Shown piece after piece: positions 30,801-39,381 of a stretch of DNA of 64,000 nucleotides (position 1 is the stretch's first letter; each line of letters begins with the position of its first letter). Both the position numbers and the translations under genes were made by a program. Source of the stretch: Gemmatimonadota bacterium. Its GTDB lineage: Bacteria > Gemmatimonadota > Gemmatimonadetes > Gemmatimonadales > Gemmatimonadaceae. Where the stretch lies: NCBI GenBank assembly GCA_026387915.1, contig JAPLKS010000009.1:186001-250000 (forward strand). Direction: 5' to 3'. The notes under the pieces were generated by a model, which saw only the letters and a program-made list of their open reading frames with translations, was not told where the DNA came from and searched no databases.

Positions 30801-31114
30801 TCGAACACCGGCGTGAAAGTCGTGCCGCCGTTGGTGGTCTTGATAATGGAACCGTTCGCGCCGGCGACGAAATAGATGAGGGGATTCCCTGGCACGCCCG
30901 TGACAACCGAGATACGACCCGCGTTATTCGCTGGGCCGACGGATCGCCAGGGCAAACGTTTCAGTAACTCCGCCGCCCTAGGCGCAGCGACCGCCGGAGT
31001 GCTCACGGCTGGAGCCACACCCGGCTTTGACGCCGGTTTTCCTGATTGCTGAGCGACGGCCGGCGCGGCCACGGCGACAAGCAGCGCGGCGCTCACACGA
31101 GAAAGCCTGTGCAT
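27809..31114 (-). CDS. Secreted Asp-box (sortilin/VPS10-like) beta-propeller protein
   Basis: The 1101-residue exported protein has signal MHRLSRVSAALLVAVAAPAVAQ. Residues about 50-790 contain repeated Asp-box (BNR) turns such as TNGGTTF, SVDGGEHWTH, TSDGGATWTKV, SRDGGKNWDVV and TRDGGRTWSNV, giving one or two large propellers as in sortilin and xyloglucanase folds. The last 300 residues hold a beta-sandwich (VVRRFRRVPDEAGVSRITWDLRYD) and a helical tail. Such proteins are often auto-named glycosyl hydrolases, but the catalytic evidence is poor. They may bind or process secreted proteins or polysaccharides. Many copies usually occur in genomes of this type. Confidence 0.82.
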   Translation of the reverse strand: MHRLSRVSAALLVAVAAPAVAQQSGKPASKPGVAPAVSTPAVAAPRAAELLKRLPWRSVGPANNAGRISVVTGVPGNPLIYFVAGANGSIIKTTNGGTTFTPVFDDQSAGSIGAIAVAPSDPNVVYVGTGEGNPRNNASVGDGMYKSVDGGEHWTHIGLEKSDKIARIVIDGRNPNIVFACALGREWGPSEERGVFRTSDGGATWTKVLYVDPQTSCSDLSADPNNSNILYAGMYTYRRWAWHLESGSGNTAVYKSVNGGATWERLSGPDKLLGLPRTAMDRIGVAVAPSDPNIVYVISETKDEGELWRTDDAGQSWRVVNRDPNINFRPFYYADIRVDPVNPNRIFSLAGGLYFSEDGGRNFRTIARDVHGDHQAMWIDPVDPRYILSGSDGGWQVSRDGGKNWDVVNTFAFTQFYHINYDMQVPYRVCGGLQDNGNWCGPSNSLSGQGIRPADWHTVSGGDGFFTVPVIDKPWMVFSDAQGGMLNITDTRSGVQKTIYPYPNRVGSVGDAMIGHKYRFNWNSPIALSPQNSNVVYFGGNVLFRSRNLGQSWDVISPDLTTNDPKKQQSSGGEIVVDNTAAEFHSTLLSIAPSPVDSNVIWTGSDDGNVQVTRDGGRTWSNVFVNVPGLKPNAWIATVEASHFDAGTAYVTADHHQDDDYAPYVYATSDFGKTWKSIRGDLPDRAWWTHVVREDPRNRNLLYVGTEAGVWASWDRGLHWQSLRGSLPVVPVRDMQIHPRDNDLLLATHGRGLYILDDLTPLQQITDAQRGTSVLFDLRPAIRWNMWNRDGNLGQRRWAGDNPPNGAIISYYLNEQPAAEVNVEIADQSGRVVRRFRRVPDEAGVSRITWDLRYDAAPGVSGGRGGGRGATAAAPTDTSLQGLRERRRAAAARDGGAGEEENFFGPSTTAVLPGRYAVTLVVGGQRLTKSIDVRNDPRVEMAPEQVALQHTVALQAQATQQRIARVIGGVDDLVRQLGALQATMRAAPRDSTVAAVLLEAEGTLRDLRHFRDSVLARPLPGLGYRQYPRLSEEAQTISGMVARPQWPVTEGEKLRTGELKTETDEAQTRLDALIRTRIGKINELLKGSQHVLTPQPPRIVP

Positions 31115-31130
31115 TTGAATGGATCCACCA

Positions 31131-31160
31131 GTTAGGGTGCGTTTCGTGAGTCACCCTAAC
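31131..31160. repeat. Inverted repeat upstream of the propeller gene
   Basis: Two 9-base arms (GTTAGGGTG at 31131-31139 and CACCCTAAC at 31152-31160) are separated by 12 bases and lie 17 bases before the propeller start codon, in the gap after rdgB. There is no T-run, so it may be an operator or mRNA leader hairpin rather than a terminator. Confidence 0.5.
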
Positions 31161-31223
31161 TAACGTCGCATTCCCGTTCGCGCAATCACCGACGACCGCC
31201 TTCACTCCACCGGACGTGCGGCC

Positions 31224-31904
31224 TCAGCTCGGCTCGTGCGCCGCCGACGCGAGCAGCGCGAGCACCGCGCGCACCGCCTTTCCGCGATGACTCACACCGG
31301 CTTTCTGCGCAGCCGTCGCCTCGCCGAACCGCATGCCCAGCTCCACGCTTTCGAAGAATGGATCGTAACCAAATCCATAGTTACCGCGCGCCGTGTCCGA
31401 GATGTGTCCCGCCACTTCGCCGCGCGCGACGTATTCTTGGTCGCCATCCACCACGACAGCGACGCACACGTACCGCGCGCTGCGGTCGTGAACGTCTCGT
31501 AGCGCCGCGAGCAACGCCTCGTTGTTGGCCGCATCGAGCGCCGCTCCCGAGAGCGGCACGGCACGCGTCGCGTCCTGTTGAGGCATCGCATCGTGCGTTG
31601 CTGCGGCACGGTGCGCGGCGGCATCCATCGACCACCGCTTGCTGCGGACGCCTGGCGCGCCGCCAAGCGCATGGACCTCGAGCCCAGAATCCTCGGCGAG
31701 CACCAACGCGCCGCCGGCGCGTGCGGCGAAGTAGTGCGCCTTGGCGCGCGCGTTTTCTTCGAAGGTGTCGAACGCTTCAATGGCCGCTTCATCCGCCTGT
31801 TCGTCTATCCCCACGTCGCTGAGCGAGCGCGGCTCGTATCCCGCCGCTTCGAGAAGCGGCACAAGCTCGCGCATCTTTCCCTCGCTGCGCGTGGCGACGA
31901 TCAT
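31224..31904 (-). CDS. rdgB: XTP/dITP diphosphatase (RdgB/HAM1 family)
   Basis: Hydrolyses non-canonical purine NTPs (XTP, dITP) to monophosphates and keeps them out of DNA and RNA. The product is 226 residues from ATG 31904, which aligns with the family N-terminus (MIVATRSEGKMREL); an upstream GTG at 31940 would add 12 residues. Conserved motifs are ENARAKA, AEDSGLEVHALGGAPGVRS, GNYGFGYDPFF and the terminal SHRGKAVRA. It is about 28 residues longer than typical members because of an insert (about residues 98-130) rich in Ala, His and Gln. It follows rph by 46-82 bases in the usual rph-rdgB order. Confidence 0.95.
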   Translation of the reverse strand: MIVATRSEGKMRELVPLLEAAGYEPRSLSDVGIDEQADEAAIEAFDTFEENARAKAHYFAARAGGALVLAEDSGLEVHALGGAPGVRSKRWSMDAAAHRAAATHDAMPQQDATRAVPLSGAALDAANNEALLAALRDVHDRSARYVCVAVVVDGDQEYVARGEVAGHISDTARGNYGFGYDPFFESVELGMRFGEATAAQKAGVSHRGKAVRAVLALLASAAHEPS

Positions 31905-31986
31905 TGGGCGCCGAAAACCGCTCACTAACGGTTCACCCACATTTCACCGATCGCTGCACAGTGGCGTTCGGCGCGCGTGTCGCCGA

Positions 31987-32709
31987 TCACACGCCGAGTG
32001 CGTGGCGCTGCGCGGCGTCGAGTTCGCCGATGGCTTTTACGGCGGCGTCGATCAGCGCGCCCATTTCGTCGCGGCCAAAGGTGCCGTGCTCGCCGGTCCC
32101 CTGCACTTCTACGAAACGGCCTTCACTGCTCATGACGACGTTCATGTCCACGTCGGCGCGCACATCCTCGGTGTATTCGAGATCGGTGCGCACTTCGCCG
32201 TCAATCACGCCGACGCTCACCGCGGCCACGCGGCGTTTGACCGGCGACGTCTTGATGCGGCCGGTGGTCACCATCCACTGAAAGGCATCCACGACAGCCA
32301 CGGCGGCGCCGGTAATCGCGGCGGTGCGTGTGCCGCCGTCGGCCTGCAACACATCGCAGTCGAGCTTGACGGTGAACTCGCCCCATTTGAAATCATCGAG
32401 CATGGCGCGCACGCTGCGGCCAATGAGCCGCTGGATTTCTTGCGTGCGCCCCCCCACCTGCGCGCGTTCGCGCGGCGAGCGTGTGTGTGTGGCGCGCGGG
32501 AGCATGGCGTATTCAGCGGTCAGCCACCCTTCGCCCTTCCCCTTCTTCCATCCAGGGACGCCGTCTTCGACGCTCGCGGTGCAGAGCACGCGCGTGTCGC
32601 CAAAGGCAATGAGGCACGACCCTTCCGCGTAGGGCGCGGCGCTGCGCTCGATGGAGATAGGGCGCAGGGAGAGCGGCGCACGGCCGCGCGGACGAGGATC
32701 AGGAGCCAC
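31987..32709 (-). CDS. rph: Ribonuclease PH
   Basis: Phosphate-dependent 3'-5' exoribonuclease that trims tRNA precursors. The start is GTG at 32709, giving [20 protein letters not shown], which matches the family N-terminus; it overlaps the rfaE2 stop by 11 bases. Its 240 residues are normal in length. Motifs are [43 protein letters not shown] and the catalytic core [20 protein letters not shown] longer frame to 33081 is only the out-of-frame shadow of rfaE2 and was not used. Confidence 0.96.
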   Translation of the reverse strand: MAPDPRPRGRAPLSLRPISIERSAAPYAEGSCLIAFGDTRVLCTASVEDGVPGWKKGKGEGWLTAEYAMLPRATHTRSPRERAQVGGRTQEIQRLIGRSVRAMLDDFKWGEFTVKLDCDVLQADGGTRTAAITGAAVAVVDAFQWMVTTGRIKTSPVKRRVAAVSVGVIDGEVRTDLEYTEDVRADVDMNVVMSSEGRFVEVQGTGEHGTFGRDEMGALIDAAVKAIGELDAAQRHALGV

Positions 32710-33202
32710 GGAGTTTCTCGACGGTTGCAGTGGTAGAATGTCCCGGCGTGATCGGGATGATGACAACACGCCCGCCGCGCGCGCGCACGACGGTGGCGCC
32801 GACGACGGTGTCGGGCGCATAGTCGCCGCCCTTGACGATGACGTCGGGTTGGAGCGTTTCGACGAGCGCGAGCGGGGTGTCTTCGTCAAAGATGACGACG
32901 GCGTCCACGAGCTCGAGCGCGGCGAGTACATAGGCGCGCTCGTCCTGCGAGCGCACGGGGCGCTCGGGCCCCTTGTTGAGGCGACGTACCGAGGCGTCGC
33001 TATTGAGGCCGACGACGAGCCGATGCCCTTCTGCGCGCGCGCCGCGGAGCACATCAATGTGCCCAGGATGCAGTAAGTCAAAGACGCCGTTGGTGAAGAC
33101 GACGAGCTCGCCGTTGCGCTCGGCGTCGGCGCGCCACTGTGCCGCGGCCGCCCAAGAAAAAACCTTGCGGGTTGGATCGGGCGCTGGCGTTCGGTTGGTC
33201 AA
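32699..33202 (-). CDS. rfaE2: D-glycero-beta-D-manno-heptose 1-phosphate adenylyltransferase
   Basis: Nucleotidyltransferase of the ADP-heptose pathway for LPS inner-core synthesis. The 167-residue stand-alone enzyme corresponds to the C-terminal half of HldE. The signature [17 protein letters not shown] carries the HxGH-type nucleotide site, and [40 protein letters not shown] and GRVVIIP follow in order. It overlaps the small membrane protein upstream as ATGA and rph downstream by 11 bases. Its presence supports an LPS-bearing outer membrane. Confidence 0.95.
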   Translation of the reverse strand: MTNRTPAPDPTRKVFSWAAAAQWRADAERNGELVVFTNGVFDLLHPGHIDVLRGARAEGHRLVVGLNSDASVRRLNKGPERPVRSQDERAYVLAALELVDAVVIFDEDTPLALVETLQPDVIVKGGDYAPDTVVGATVVRARGGRVVIIPITPGHSTTATVEKLRGS

Positions 33203-33552
33203 AAAGCCCCCGAGACCTGAGGAGAGAGACGCAATTCGCGCACATAGCCCGGCAACTCGACGTGCAAATAATAATCGGACCAGATGTACACCACGTGTTC
33301 GACTCGGCGCACATGCACATGCTGCGCACCCTCTGGGAGGCCGAGCGAATCGACAAACGCTATGAGCCGATCGCGAATCTGGGCGTCCGTCCGCTTGGCA
33401 GCGAACCGTGCTTCCTGCTTCATACGATCTTCAAAACGATAGTAGCCCAGCGCGACCCGGCCGATATTGACGGCGAAGTACGCCACGGCGCCGACGAAGA
33501 GCAGCGCCGCGACGCACCCGAGTCTCGCTACGCCCCGCCGCGTCGCTACCAC
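33199..33552 (-). CDS. Small single-pass membrane protein, unknown function
   Basis: The 117-residue protein has one N-terminal membrane segment ([21 protein letters not shown], residues about 11-31) and a short periplasmic domain ([15 protein letters not shown] ... [19 protein letters not shown]). No family is recognised. It overlaps lptE by 7 bases upstream and rfaE2 by 4 bases downstream, so it belongs to the same envelope operon and may help LPS assembly. That role is inferred from context only. Confidence 0.65.
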   Translation of the reverse strand: MVATRRGVARLGCVAALLFVGAVAYFAVNIGRVALGYYRFEDRMKQEARFAAKRTDAQIRDRLIAFVDSLGLPEGAQHVHVRRVEHVVYIWSDYYLHVELPGYVRELRLSPQVSGAF

Positions 33553-34052
33553 TGCGACTGTGCCCCCTCGATAATCTCGGTGATGAGACGCTCGACGGCC
33601 TGCTTACGGCCGGCGGCCTCGCCATTTTCGGGGTATTCCCCCTGCGCCGTCACGCCCTTCTTGCTCCAGAGCACGCGTTGCTTGTGCTGGTCGTAGATCT
33701 CGACATCCACCGAAATGGAGAGACGGCGCCGTGCGCTGGTGGCGGCGTTGGGGTTCGCACTGAATCCCACGGGATCATCGATACTGAACTTGGTGATCAC
33801 ACCGCGCACGATGGCATCAGCGTTTTTTTCGGTGGCGTCGCGCAGACCGAGGCGCGAGGACATGCTTTTCCGTAGCCCTTCGCTGATTTCGCGCGGCAGG
33901 TCGGCGCTCGCCGTTTCGTTATCGAACGGCAACACGGCGACGGTGCGGATCTCCGTCGGAAGACCGCCGCCACTGAAGCCGTACGGAAAGCGGCAGCTCG
34001 CGGCGGCGAAGACGAGCGCGGCCGCGAATACGAGCCGAGTGAAACGTCGCAT
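33546..34052 (-). CDS. lptE: LptE-like LPS-assembly lipoprotein
   Basis: The 168-residue product from ATG 34052 has a lipoprotein signal (VFAAALVFAAASC, lipobox Cys near residue 20) followed by RFPYGFSGGGLP and the family pattern TVAVLPFDNETASADLPREISEGLR. LptE plugs the LptD barrel that inserts LPS in the outer membrane. The family is short and divergent, so the call rests on the CxYxFxG...VxPFxNxT pattern and on neighbours rfaE2 and lpxH. A longer start at 34088 would overlap the thioesterase gene and has no signal peptide. Confidence 0.75.
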   Translation of the reverse strand: MRRFTRLVFAAALVFAAASCRFPYGFSGGGLPTEIRTVAVLPFDNETASADLPREISEGLRKSMSSRLGLRDATEKNADAIVRGVITKFSIDDPVGFSANPNAATSARRRLSISVDVEIYDQHKQRVLWSKKGVTAQGEYPENGEAAGRKQAVERLITEIIEGAQSQW

Positions 34053-34084
34053 AGTCGTGAATGTTGGACGGCAATGGCGTGGCG

Positions 34085-34510
34085 TCAACGCTCGGCTCCG
34101 GCGTCAGGCTCGACGGCGGCGCCGAGCAGGGCTCGCACCGGCGCTGGCATGGCGGCCGTTCGGCCGTCGCCGTTGAGCGAAACAAGAGAAATGCGACAGG
34201 TCGCGAGACGCGTGTTGTCGGGCTGTCGGGTGATGTCGTACGCAAAGGTGACGCCGCGCGACTGGGCGCCGACTAAGCGCGTTTCGACGCGAATCTGGTC
34301 GTCGTATCGCGCGCTGGCGTGCAGGCGCAGCTGCACATCGGAGACGGCGAGCATCACACCCTGCTGCTCCATCTCGGCGTAGCTCATGCCGAGTTTGCGG
34401 ATGAGATCAGTGCGGCCAATTTCGCACCAGATGAGGTAGTTGGCGTGATACACCACCCCCATCTGGTCTGTTTCAGCGTATCGAACGCGCAACTCGCTGG
34501 TGGACGGCAT
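34085..34510 (-). CDS. Acyl-CoA thioesterase, YbgC/4HBT hotdog family
   Basis: This 141-residue hotdog-fold thioesterase hydrolyses short or medium acyl-CoA. It has the YbgC signature VRYAETDQMGVVYHANYLIWCEIGR, with catalytic Asp in ETDQMGVVYH, then MLAVSDVQLRLHASARYDDQI. YbgC-type enzymes often sit near tol-pal genes; here the partner is an LPS assembly operon. Divergent from lpxH with 60 bases between the start codons. Confidence 0.9.
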   Translation of the reverse strand: MPSTSELRVRYAETDQMGVVYHANYLIWCEIGRTDLIRKLGMSYAEMEQQGVMLAVSDVQLRLHASARYDDQIRVETRLVGAQSRGVTFAYDITRQPDNTRLATCRISLVSLNGDGRTAAMPAPVRALLGAAVEPDAGAER

Positions 34511-34570
34511 CGCGGCCCAAGGCTAGGGGGTCTGTGGTAAAGATAACGAGCGGCGACTAGGTTCTGGGGG

Positions 34571-35335
34571 ATGCTGCCGACCCCCTGTTATGTGATAGCC
34601 GACGCGCACCTAGGCGCGGCGAGCGCCGAAAACGAGCGCGCGCTCGTGCAGTTGTTGCACCGCGCACGCTCGGAGGCCGGCTCGGTGGTGATCAACGGCG
34701 ATCTCTTTGAGTTCTGGTTTGAGTGGAAACATGTCATTCCACGCTGTGGCATTCGGGTCTTGGGAGCGCTGGCGGCGCTCGTGGATGCTGGGGTGCCGGT
34801 GCTGTGGATTGCCGGGAACCACGATTGCTGGGGCGGCGAGGTGCTCACCCGCGACATTGGGGTGACGTATCACGTGGGCCCGTGGCGCGGGGAGATTGCC
34901 GGCTGGCGCACTCTCATTGAGCATGGGGACGGGCTCCGCGAGCGTGAAGATGCCCCGTATCGGAAGCTGCGCTCCGTGCTCCGGCATCCGTGGTCGGTGT
35001 GGGCGTTTCAGCATCTGTTGCATCCTGATTTTGCAACGCGCCTGGCCATGATGACCTCACACACCAGTCGCAACACGCGTCCGCGCGACGGTGGTGCTGG
35101 GTTGGTGCGAGTGGCCGAGGCGCGGCTCGCCGCGGAGACGTCGCTCGACCTGTATCTGTTTGGACACTCGCACGTCTCGGCGCTGGCGCGCGGCGCGGGC
35201 GGCAGCGTGTATGCCAATACCGGAGCGTTCTTGAACGAGCCCACCTTTCTGCGGGTGACCGATGCGCAGGTGGAGCTCTGCGGACTGGACGGCGACGCCG
35301 TCACGGTGCGCAGCGCGCTCGCGCGTCGCCCCTAG
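34571..35335 (+). CDS. lpxH: UDP-2,3-diacylglucosamine diphosphatase-like metallophosphoesterase
   Basis: Cleaves UDP-2,3-diacylglucosamine to lipid X in lipid A synthesis. The 254-residue calcineurin-like protein has all metal motifs: DAHLG (11-15), NGDLFEFWFEW, AGNHDCWGG, EHGDGL and a C-terminal FGHSHVSALARG. FEFW after GDL is typical of the LpxH/LpxH2 group. The ATG follows a run of G (GGGGG) that can serve as ribosome binding site. Its TAG overlaps the stop codon of the next, convergent gene on the shared CTAG. The exact subgroup could also be a related phosphoesterase; pathway genes nearby favour LpxH. Confidence 0.85.
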   Translation: MLPTPCYVIADAHLGAASAENERALVQLLHRARSEAGSVVINGDLFEFWFEWKHVIPRCGIRVLGALAALVDAGVPVLWIAGNHDCWGGEVLTRDIGVTYHVGPWRGEIAGWRTLIEHGDGLREREDAPYRKLRSVLRHPWSVWAFQHLLHPDFATRLAMMTSHTSRNTRPRDGGAGLVRVAEARLAAETSLDLYLFGHSHVSALARGAGGSVYANTGAFLNEPTFLRVTDAQVELCGLDGDAVTVRSALARRP

Positions 35336-36108
35336 CGAAACCCGACGTTCACGCCGATGCCGCCGCCACCGCGCTGCGGCACGGCACGGAGTGAGACGTG
35401 GGCGGGGAGATCGAACAGTTGCGCCGCCACAAATGCGTCGGCGCCTGAGATCAGGTGATTGAAGACGAGGACGAAGAACCAGTCTTCTTTCTGTAGTTTG
35501 CGCGCTTTGATGAGATCGTCGGTGAAGCCCGACTTCACGCGGGTGCTCACGACCGGCAATCCACCGGAGAGCGTGGGGACTCCGGTGCTCGGATCGGTGG
35601 CGTAGGTGCTGGCGGCCGAGTCGCTGCGATAGGCATTGGCGATGCGCAGGTCCTCAGTGGAGCGGTGGTACATGGAGAGCGCGAGCGCCTCCACCAAGAA
35701 GAACCCTGCCCCCGTCTTGTATCGCTGCAGCGAGGCCTCGCCGAGCCCTGGGAGCATCAGGGAGTAGAGGAAGGCCCGTTTGGGGGTAATGGGGGCGCCG
35801 ACCACAAACCGAGAGGGCGACGCGGCCGTGCCGGCGCGCGAGGGGCCCTCAGGGGCTCCTGAGGGGGCGCGTGAGGGCGAGGGAGCGGCCGGGGGCTTGG
35901 TGGTGGCGGGAGCGGCCTTAACGGTGTCTTTCTGCTGAGCAGGAAGCTCAGCGGGGCTGGCGGTGGCCACGCAAGCGAGGAATGCGATCGCCAAGACGCG
36001 AGCCCTGCGGCTCGTACGCGCTTCAAACGGGTACGCCACGGGTACCCTGCCACTCACGAGAACCGTACCCGCTGGCGGGAGCGGAGCGGAATCGAACACA
36101 CCGTTCAT
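35332..36108 (-). CDS. Envelope protein with DUF5683-like core
   Basis: Product of about 258 residues with a hydrophobic signal-like segment (VLAIAFLACVATASPAELPAQ), a Pro/Ala/Ser linker and a core ITPKRAFLYSLMLPGLGEASLQRYKTG with membrane-associating helices (FFLVEALALSMYH). It ends in a short beta segment (GGGGIGVNVGFR). It resembles the core of the protein at 2901-3938. The start is uncertain: ATG at 36108, ATG at 36165 and nearby GTG codons are all open and none has a clear ribosome binding site. Function unknown. Confidence 0.65.
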   Translation of the reverse strand: MNGVFDSAPLPPAGTVLVSGRVPVAYPFEARTSRRARVLAIAFLACVATASPAELPAQQKDTVKAAPATTKPPAAPSPSRAPSGAPEGPSRAGTAASPSRFVVGAPITPKRAFLYSLMLPGLGEASLQRYKTGAGFFLVEALALSMYHRSTEDLRIANAYRSDSAASTYATDPSTGVPTLSGGLPVVSTRVKSGFTDDLIKARKLQKEDWFFVLVFNHLISGADAFVAAQLFDLPAHVSLRAVPQRGGGGIGVNVGFR

Positions 36109-36246
36109 TTCAGGAACCAGCCGTCTTGAGAGTCCATAAACCTCGTGCTTGACCGCCAATCCCAATCTATCATCGGTGGTGGCGGGACGGTCGAGCCCCC
36201 CGCTGACGGACCTGCGCGGTGGCGAGACAACCGGTCGCTCCGCACG

Positions 36247-39139
36247 CTAGACGCGGTCCAGCACCTCCCGCACCTTGGCGGTCAAGGCAGCCGTGCTAAA
36301 GGGTTTGCCGATGAAGCGGGTTGCGTCATCGAACGGCTCGCCGTCACCGACCACATCGGAAGCGTACCCCGACATGTACAGCCACTGTATGTTCGGGCGA
36401 TGCGCGCGTACGGCGCTGGCGAGTCTCCCGCCATTCATGCCGGGCATCACCACGTCCGTCAGTAGCAGGTGAATATCGCCCGCATGCGCCTTCGCTAGGT
36501 CGAGCGCCGTCGCCGGGCTGCTCGCGGTGAGTACCGCGTAGCCCGAATGCTCGAGCACTCTCGTCGTGAGCCGCAAGAGGCTCGCTTCATCCTCCACCAC
36601 AAGGATTGTCTCATGGCCGCGCGCGGACACGACGTCCGCATGGTCCACGGACTCGACGTTACGTGCGCCCTCGTACTGCGGCAAATGAATCTCAAAAACA
36701 CTGCCTTGCCCCACACGACTTGAGACGGTGATAAACCCGTGATTCTGCCGAACGGCGCCGTACACGGTGGCGAGCCCGAGCCCTGTGCCTTCTCCCACCC
36801 CCTTGGTGGTGAAGAATGGTTCGAAAATGTGGGCCATGACATCGTTGCTCATGCCATGCCCCGTGTCGCTGACCGATAGCCGGACGTACCTTCCCGGCTC
36901 AGCATCCGCGTGCGCGGCAGCGAACTCGTCGTCGATCACACAGTTCTCGGTCGCGATGCGGAGGGTGCCGACATCGGCGATGGCATCCTTCGCGTTCACG
37001 CAGAGGTTGGCAATGATCTGGTCCACCTGCGAGGCATCCGCAAAAACAGGCCACAGGCCGTCGCCGGGATGCCACTCGAGCTGAATGTGCTCGCCGATGA
37101 GTCGCTCGAGCATGCGACTTGACCGGGCCACCTCACCGTTGAGGTCCAGCACCGCGGGCGCGACCGCTTGTTTACGGGCGAACGTCAGAAGTTGGCGCGT
37201 GAGGTCGGCCGAACGTTGCGCGGCGGCGCTGATTTCAGAGAGGTCTGCCAGGACTGGATGACCCGGATCAAGCCGTCGCGTACTGAGATCGGCGAAGCCA
37301 AATGATCACGCCCAGCATGTTGTTGAAGTCGTGCGCCACGCCACCGGCTAGCCGCCCGACCGACTCCAGCTTCTGTGCCTGCCGCAGTTGTGCTTCGAGG
37401 GACGCCCGTTGCGCCTCGGACTCCTTGCGCTCTGTGATGTCGCGCTCGGTGCTAATCGCCATGCGCGTGCCGTGCATCATGAACTCGGTGACGCGCACCT
37501 CTACATCAAAGGCCGAACCATCCTTGCGGCGGTGTCGCGTTTCGAAGATCATCGAGCCGGCGGCGCGTGTTTGTTGCTGCCGATGCTGGAGCGCCTCCGC
37601 CGAAAAATCAGGTTCCAGTATGGTGACGGGCGCGCCGACGAGTTCCTCGCGCGAATATCCGTGCGTGGAGAACGCCGCGCGGTTGGCGTCCCGGATGATC
37701 GGGGGACCGTTTGGTATGATCTCCAGCAGGAGGATAGGGTCGCCAGACTGTTCGAAGAGCGAGCGGTAGCGCGTTTCGCTTTCGCGTAGCGCGGCGTTCA
37801 CTCGCTTTCGCTCGGTGATGTCCTGAAAGAGCACCACCACGAGCGTTTTGCCCGAAACCGTCATCGCCGTGCCGACACTTTCCGTTTCCACTGGAGTGCC
37901 GTCGAGCCGGACGTACACGAACTCGGCGGGCGGGGCTGGTTGACCGGATTCCTGCGCCGACCGGATTCTCTCCTGCACCATCGCCCAAGACTCGGGGCGG
38001 ACGAAGTCCTTCGTGAAACGCCCGAGCAGCTGGTCGGGGCTCTCAGCGCCGAGAATGCGCGCGGCCGCGGCGTTGGCGTAAATCAAACACCCATCATCGT
38101 GAATGATTAACCCGCTGGGAGTGACGTCCACCACGGCACGGAACTTTGCTTCACTTTCGCGCAGGGCCTCGCTGGCGCGCATCTGCTCGGACAGGTCGGC
38201 GTGCGTGCCGGTCATGCGCTGTGGACGGTGCTGCTCATCCCACTCGACTACCTGCGCGATGGAGCGGATCCACATCCACGCCGGCGGGCTCGTGCGCGTG
38301 CGCAGCCGGTAGTCCATCTGCCGCGTCTCGCCTGTGGTGAGACACTCGTGGAAGGCCGCGAGCACGGCCGCCCGGTCGTCCGCATGGATGTTCGCCATCC
38401 ATGTTTGGAGGGTCATGTCTTGCCGTGCGGGATCGCTCCCAATGAGCCGAGCATACTGATCGCTGGCCACGACCGTTCCCGAGGGGATGTCGAGATCAAA
38501 CCACCCTTGGCGGGAGGCTGCCATCGCGAGTTGGAGCCGCTCATCCGCGCGCCGCGTGTTCGCTTCGGCCGTTATGCGCTCTTCGAGTTCCCGCTGCAAG
38601 CGCTCGTGCGCCTCGAGGGCAACCGTATGCGCGTAATGTACGACCAACCCGACGAGGATGAGCGCGACGCTGAACACCAACCAGTTGATCCAGCCTATCG
38701 GGCGGCGCATGGCGGCGATTTGCCCATTGGCCTCGCCGGCGACCAGCGCGCCGACGAGCGCTGATGTGAGCAGTATCGTCCCGATGAGGGCGCGACGTTG
38801 GAGAAACACGCCGGCCACGACGACGGCACTCACGAAGCTGAGGCTGGTGACGGAGCGGATGGAGCCGTACTCAAGGCAGCCGACCACCGCGGTCCCGAGC
38901 AGCGCGCCGATCATCACATAGGTTGCGACCGCGACTCGTCCACGCGCGAGAAGGTACAGGGTGGCTGCGGTCGCAACGAGCAGTGCACTCGGCGCCATGA
39001 GCTCGACGGTCGTCACCGTGTTGAACAGGCTCGCCGCGACGAGCACAACGGCAAGCCCGAGCATCGTGGCGATCAACACTGGCCGTAGCACGGACCGAGC
39101 GTTGCCGGCGAGATGCAGAGAGAGCAGCGGATCCGTCAT
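36247..39139 (-). pseudogene. Hybrid histidine kinase split by a one-base insertion
   Basis: Two adjacent frames, 37268-39139 and 36247 to about 37300, together form one hybrid kinase. Part one has five or six membrane helices (residues about 18-175), three PAS domains (about 200-320, 330-450, 455-580) and the start of HisKA ending [16 protein letters not shown], then a premature TGA. In the next frame the protein resumes as [20 protein letters not shown]...RSADLTRQLLTFARKQ. It continues with HATPase_c (LNLCVNAKDAI-like NLCVNAKDAI, SDTGHGMS, GEGTGLGLATVYG) and a receiver domain (VVEDEASLL; LLTDVVMPGMNG). Removing one T from the TTT at 37302-37300 restores a 963-residue protein. This could be a real mutation or a sequencing error. 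The kinase and receiver motifs are otherwise intact. Confidence 0.88.
37300..37302 (-). other. Frameshift point in the hybrid kinase
   Basis: The minus strand reads ATC ATT TGG CTT CGC, whereas homology to the conserved HisKA segment (VIIGFADL) needs ATC ATT GGC TTC GCC. The extra base lies in the TTT run. The flanking sequence has no CTTTGA-like slippery site or internal Shine-Dalgarno element, so programmed frameshifting is not indicated. Confidence 0.85.
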
Positions 39140-39267
39140 AGAACACCTGCCAGGAAAATCCCTGCGGGGGGAAACGGTGCTAGATGAACTGAATCATAAT
39201 TGGGGACTCCAGTCGCAGCGCGCAAGCGCAAGACGCCTAAGACTCACCCGACTGATAACCAACCCGC

Positions 39268-39364
39268 TGGCGGGAGCGTATGGGAATCGAACCCACCCAA
39301 CCCGACGTCGTCAGGTCGCATCGGTTTTGAAGACCGAGGAAGCCACCAGGCTTCATACACTCCC
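39268..39364 (-). tRNA. selC: tRNA-Sec (anticodon TCA, selenocysteine)
   Basis: 97 nt on the minus strand including an encoded CCA. Features specific to tRNA-Sec are an 8-bp acceptor stem GGGAGTGT/ACGCTCCC, a 6-bp D stem GAAGCC/GGCTTC with a 4-base loop, an anticodon stem TCGGT/ACCGA around CTTCAAA giving TCA, and a long variable arm. The T arm reads GTGGGTTCGATTCCCAT. It begins 17 bases after the selD stop codon on the same strand and is probably cotranscribed. The other three tRNAs in the window do not encode CCA. Confidence 0.95.
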
Positions 39365-39381
39365 CTGCACGGGCGCGGCAC

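Noticed and set aside
32710-33081. N-terminal extension of RNase PH
   Set aside because: It is the out-of-frame translation of rfaE2; the family N-terminus starts at GTG 32709.
37268-37302. Reading the kinase stop UGA as selenocysteine because tRNA-Sec is nearby
   Set aside because: The homology continues in a different frame, so readthrough would not restore the protein; a one-base insertion explains it better.
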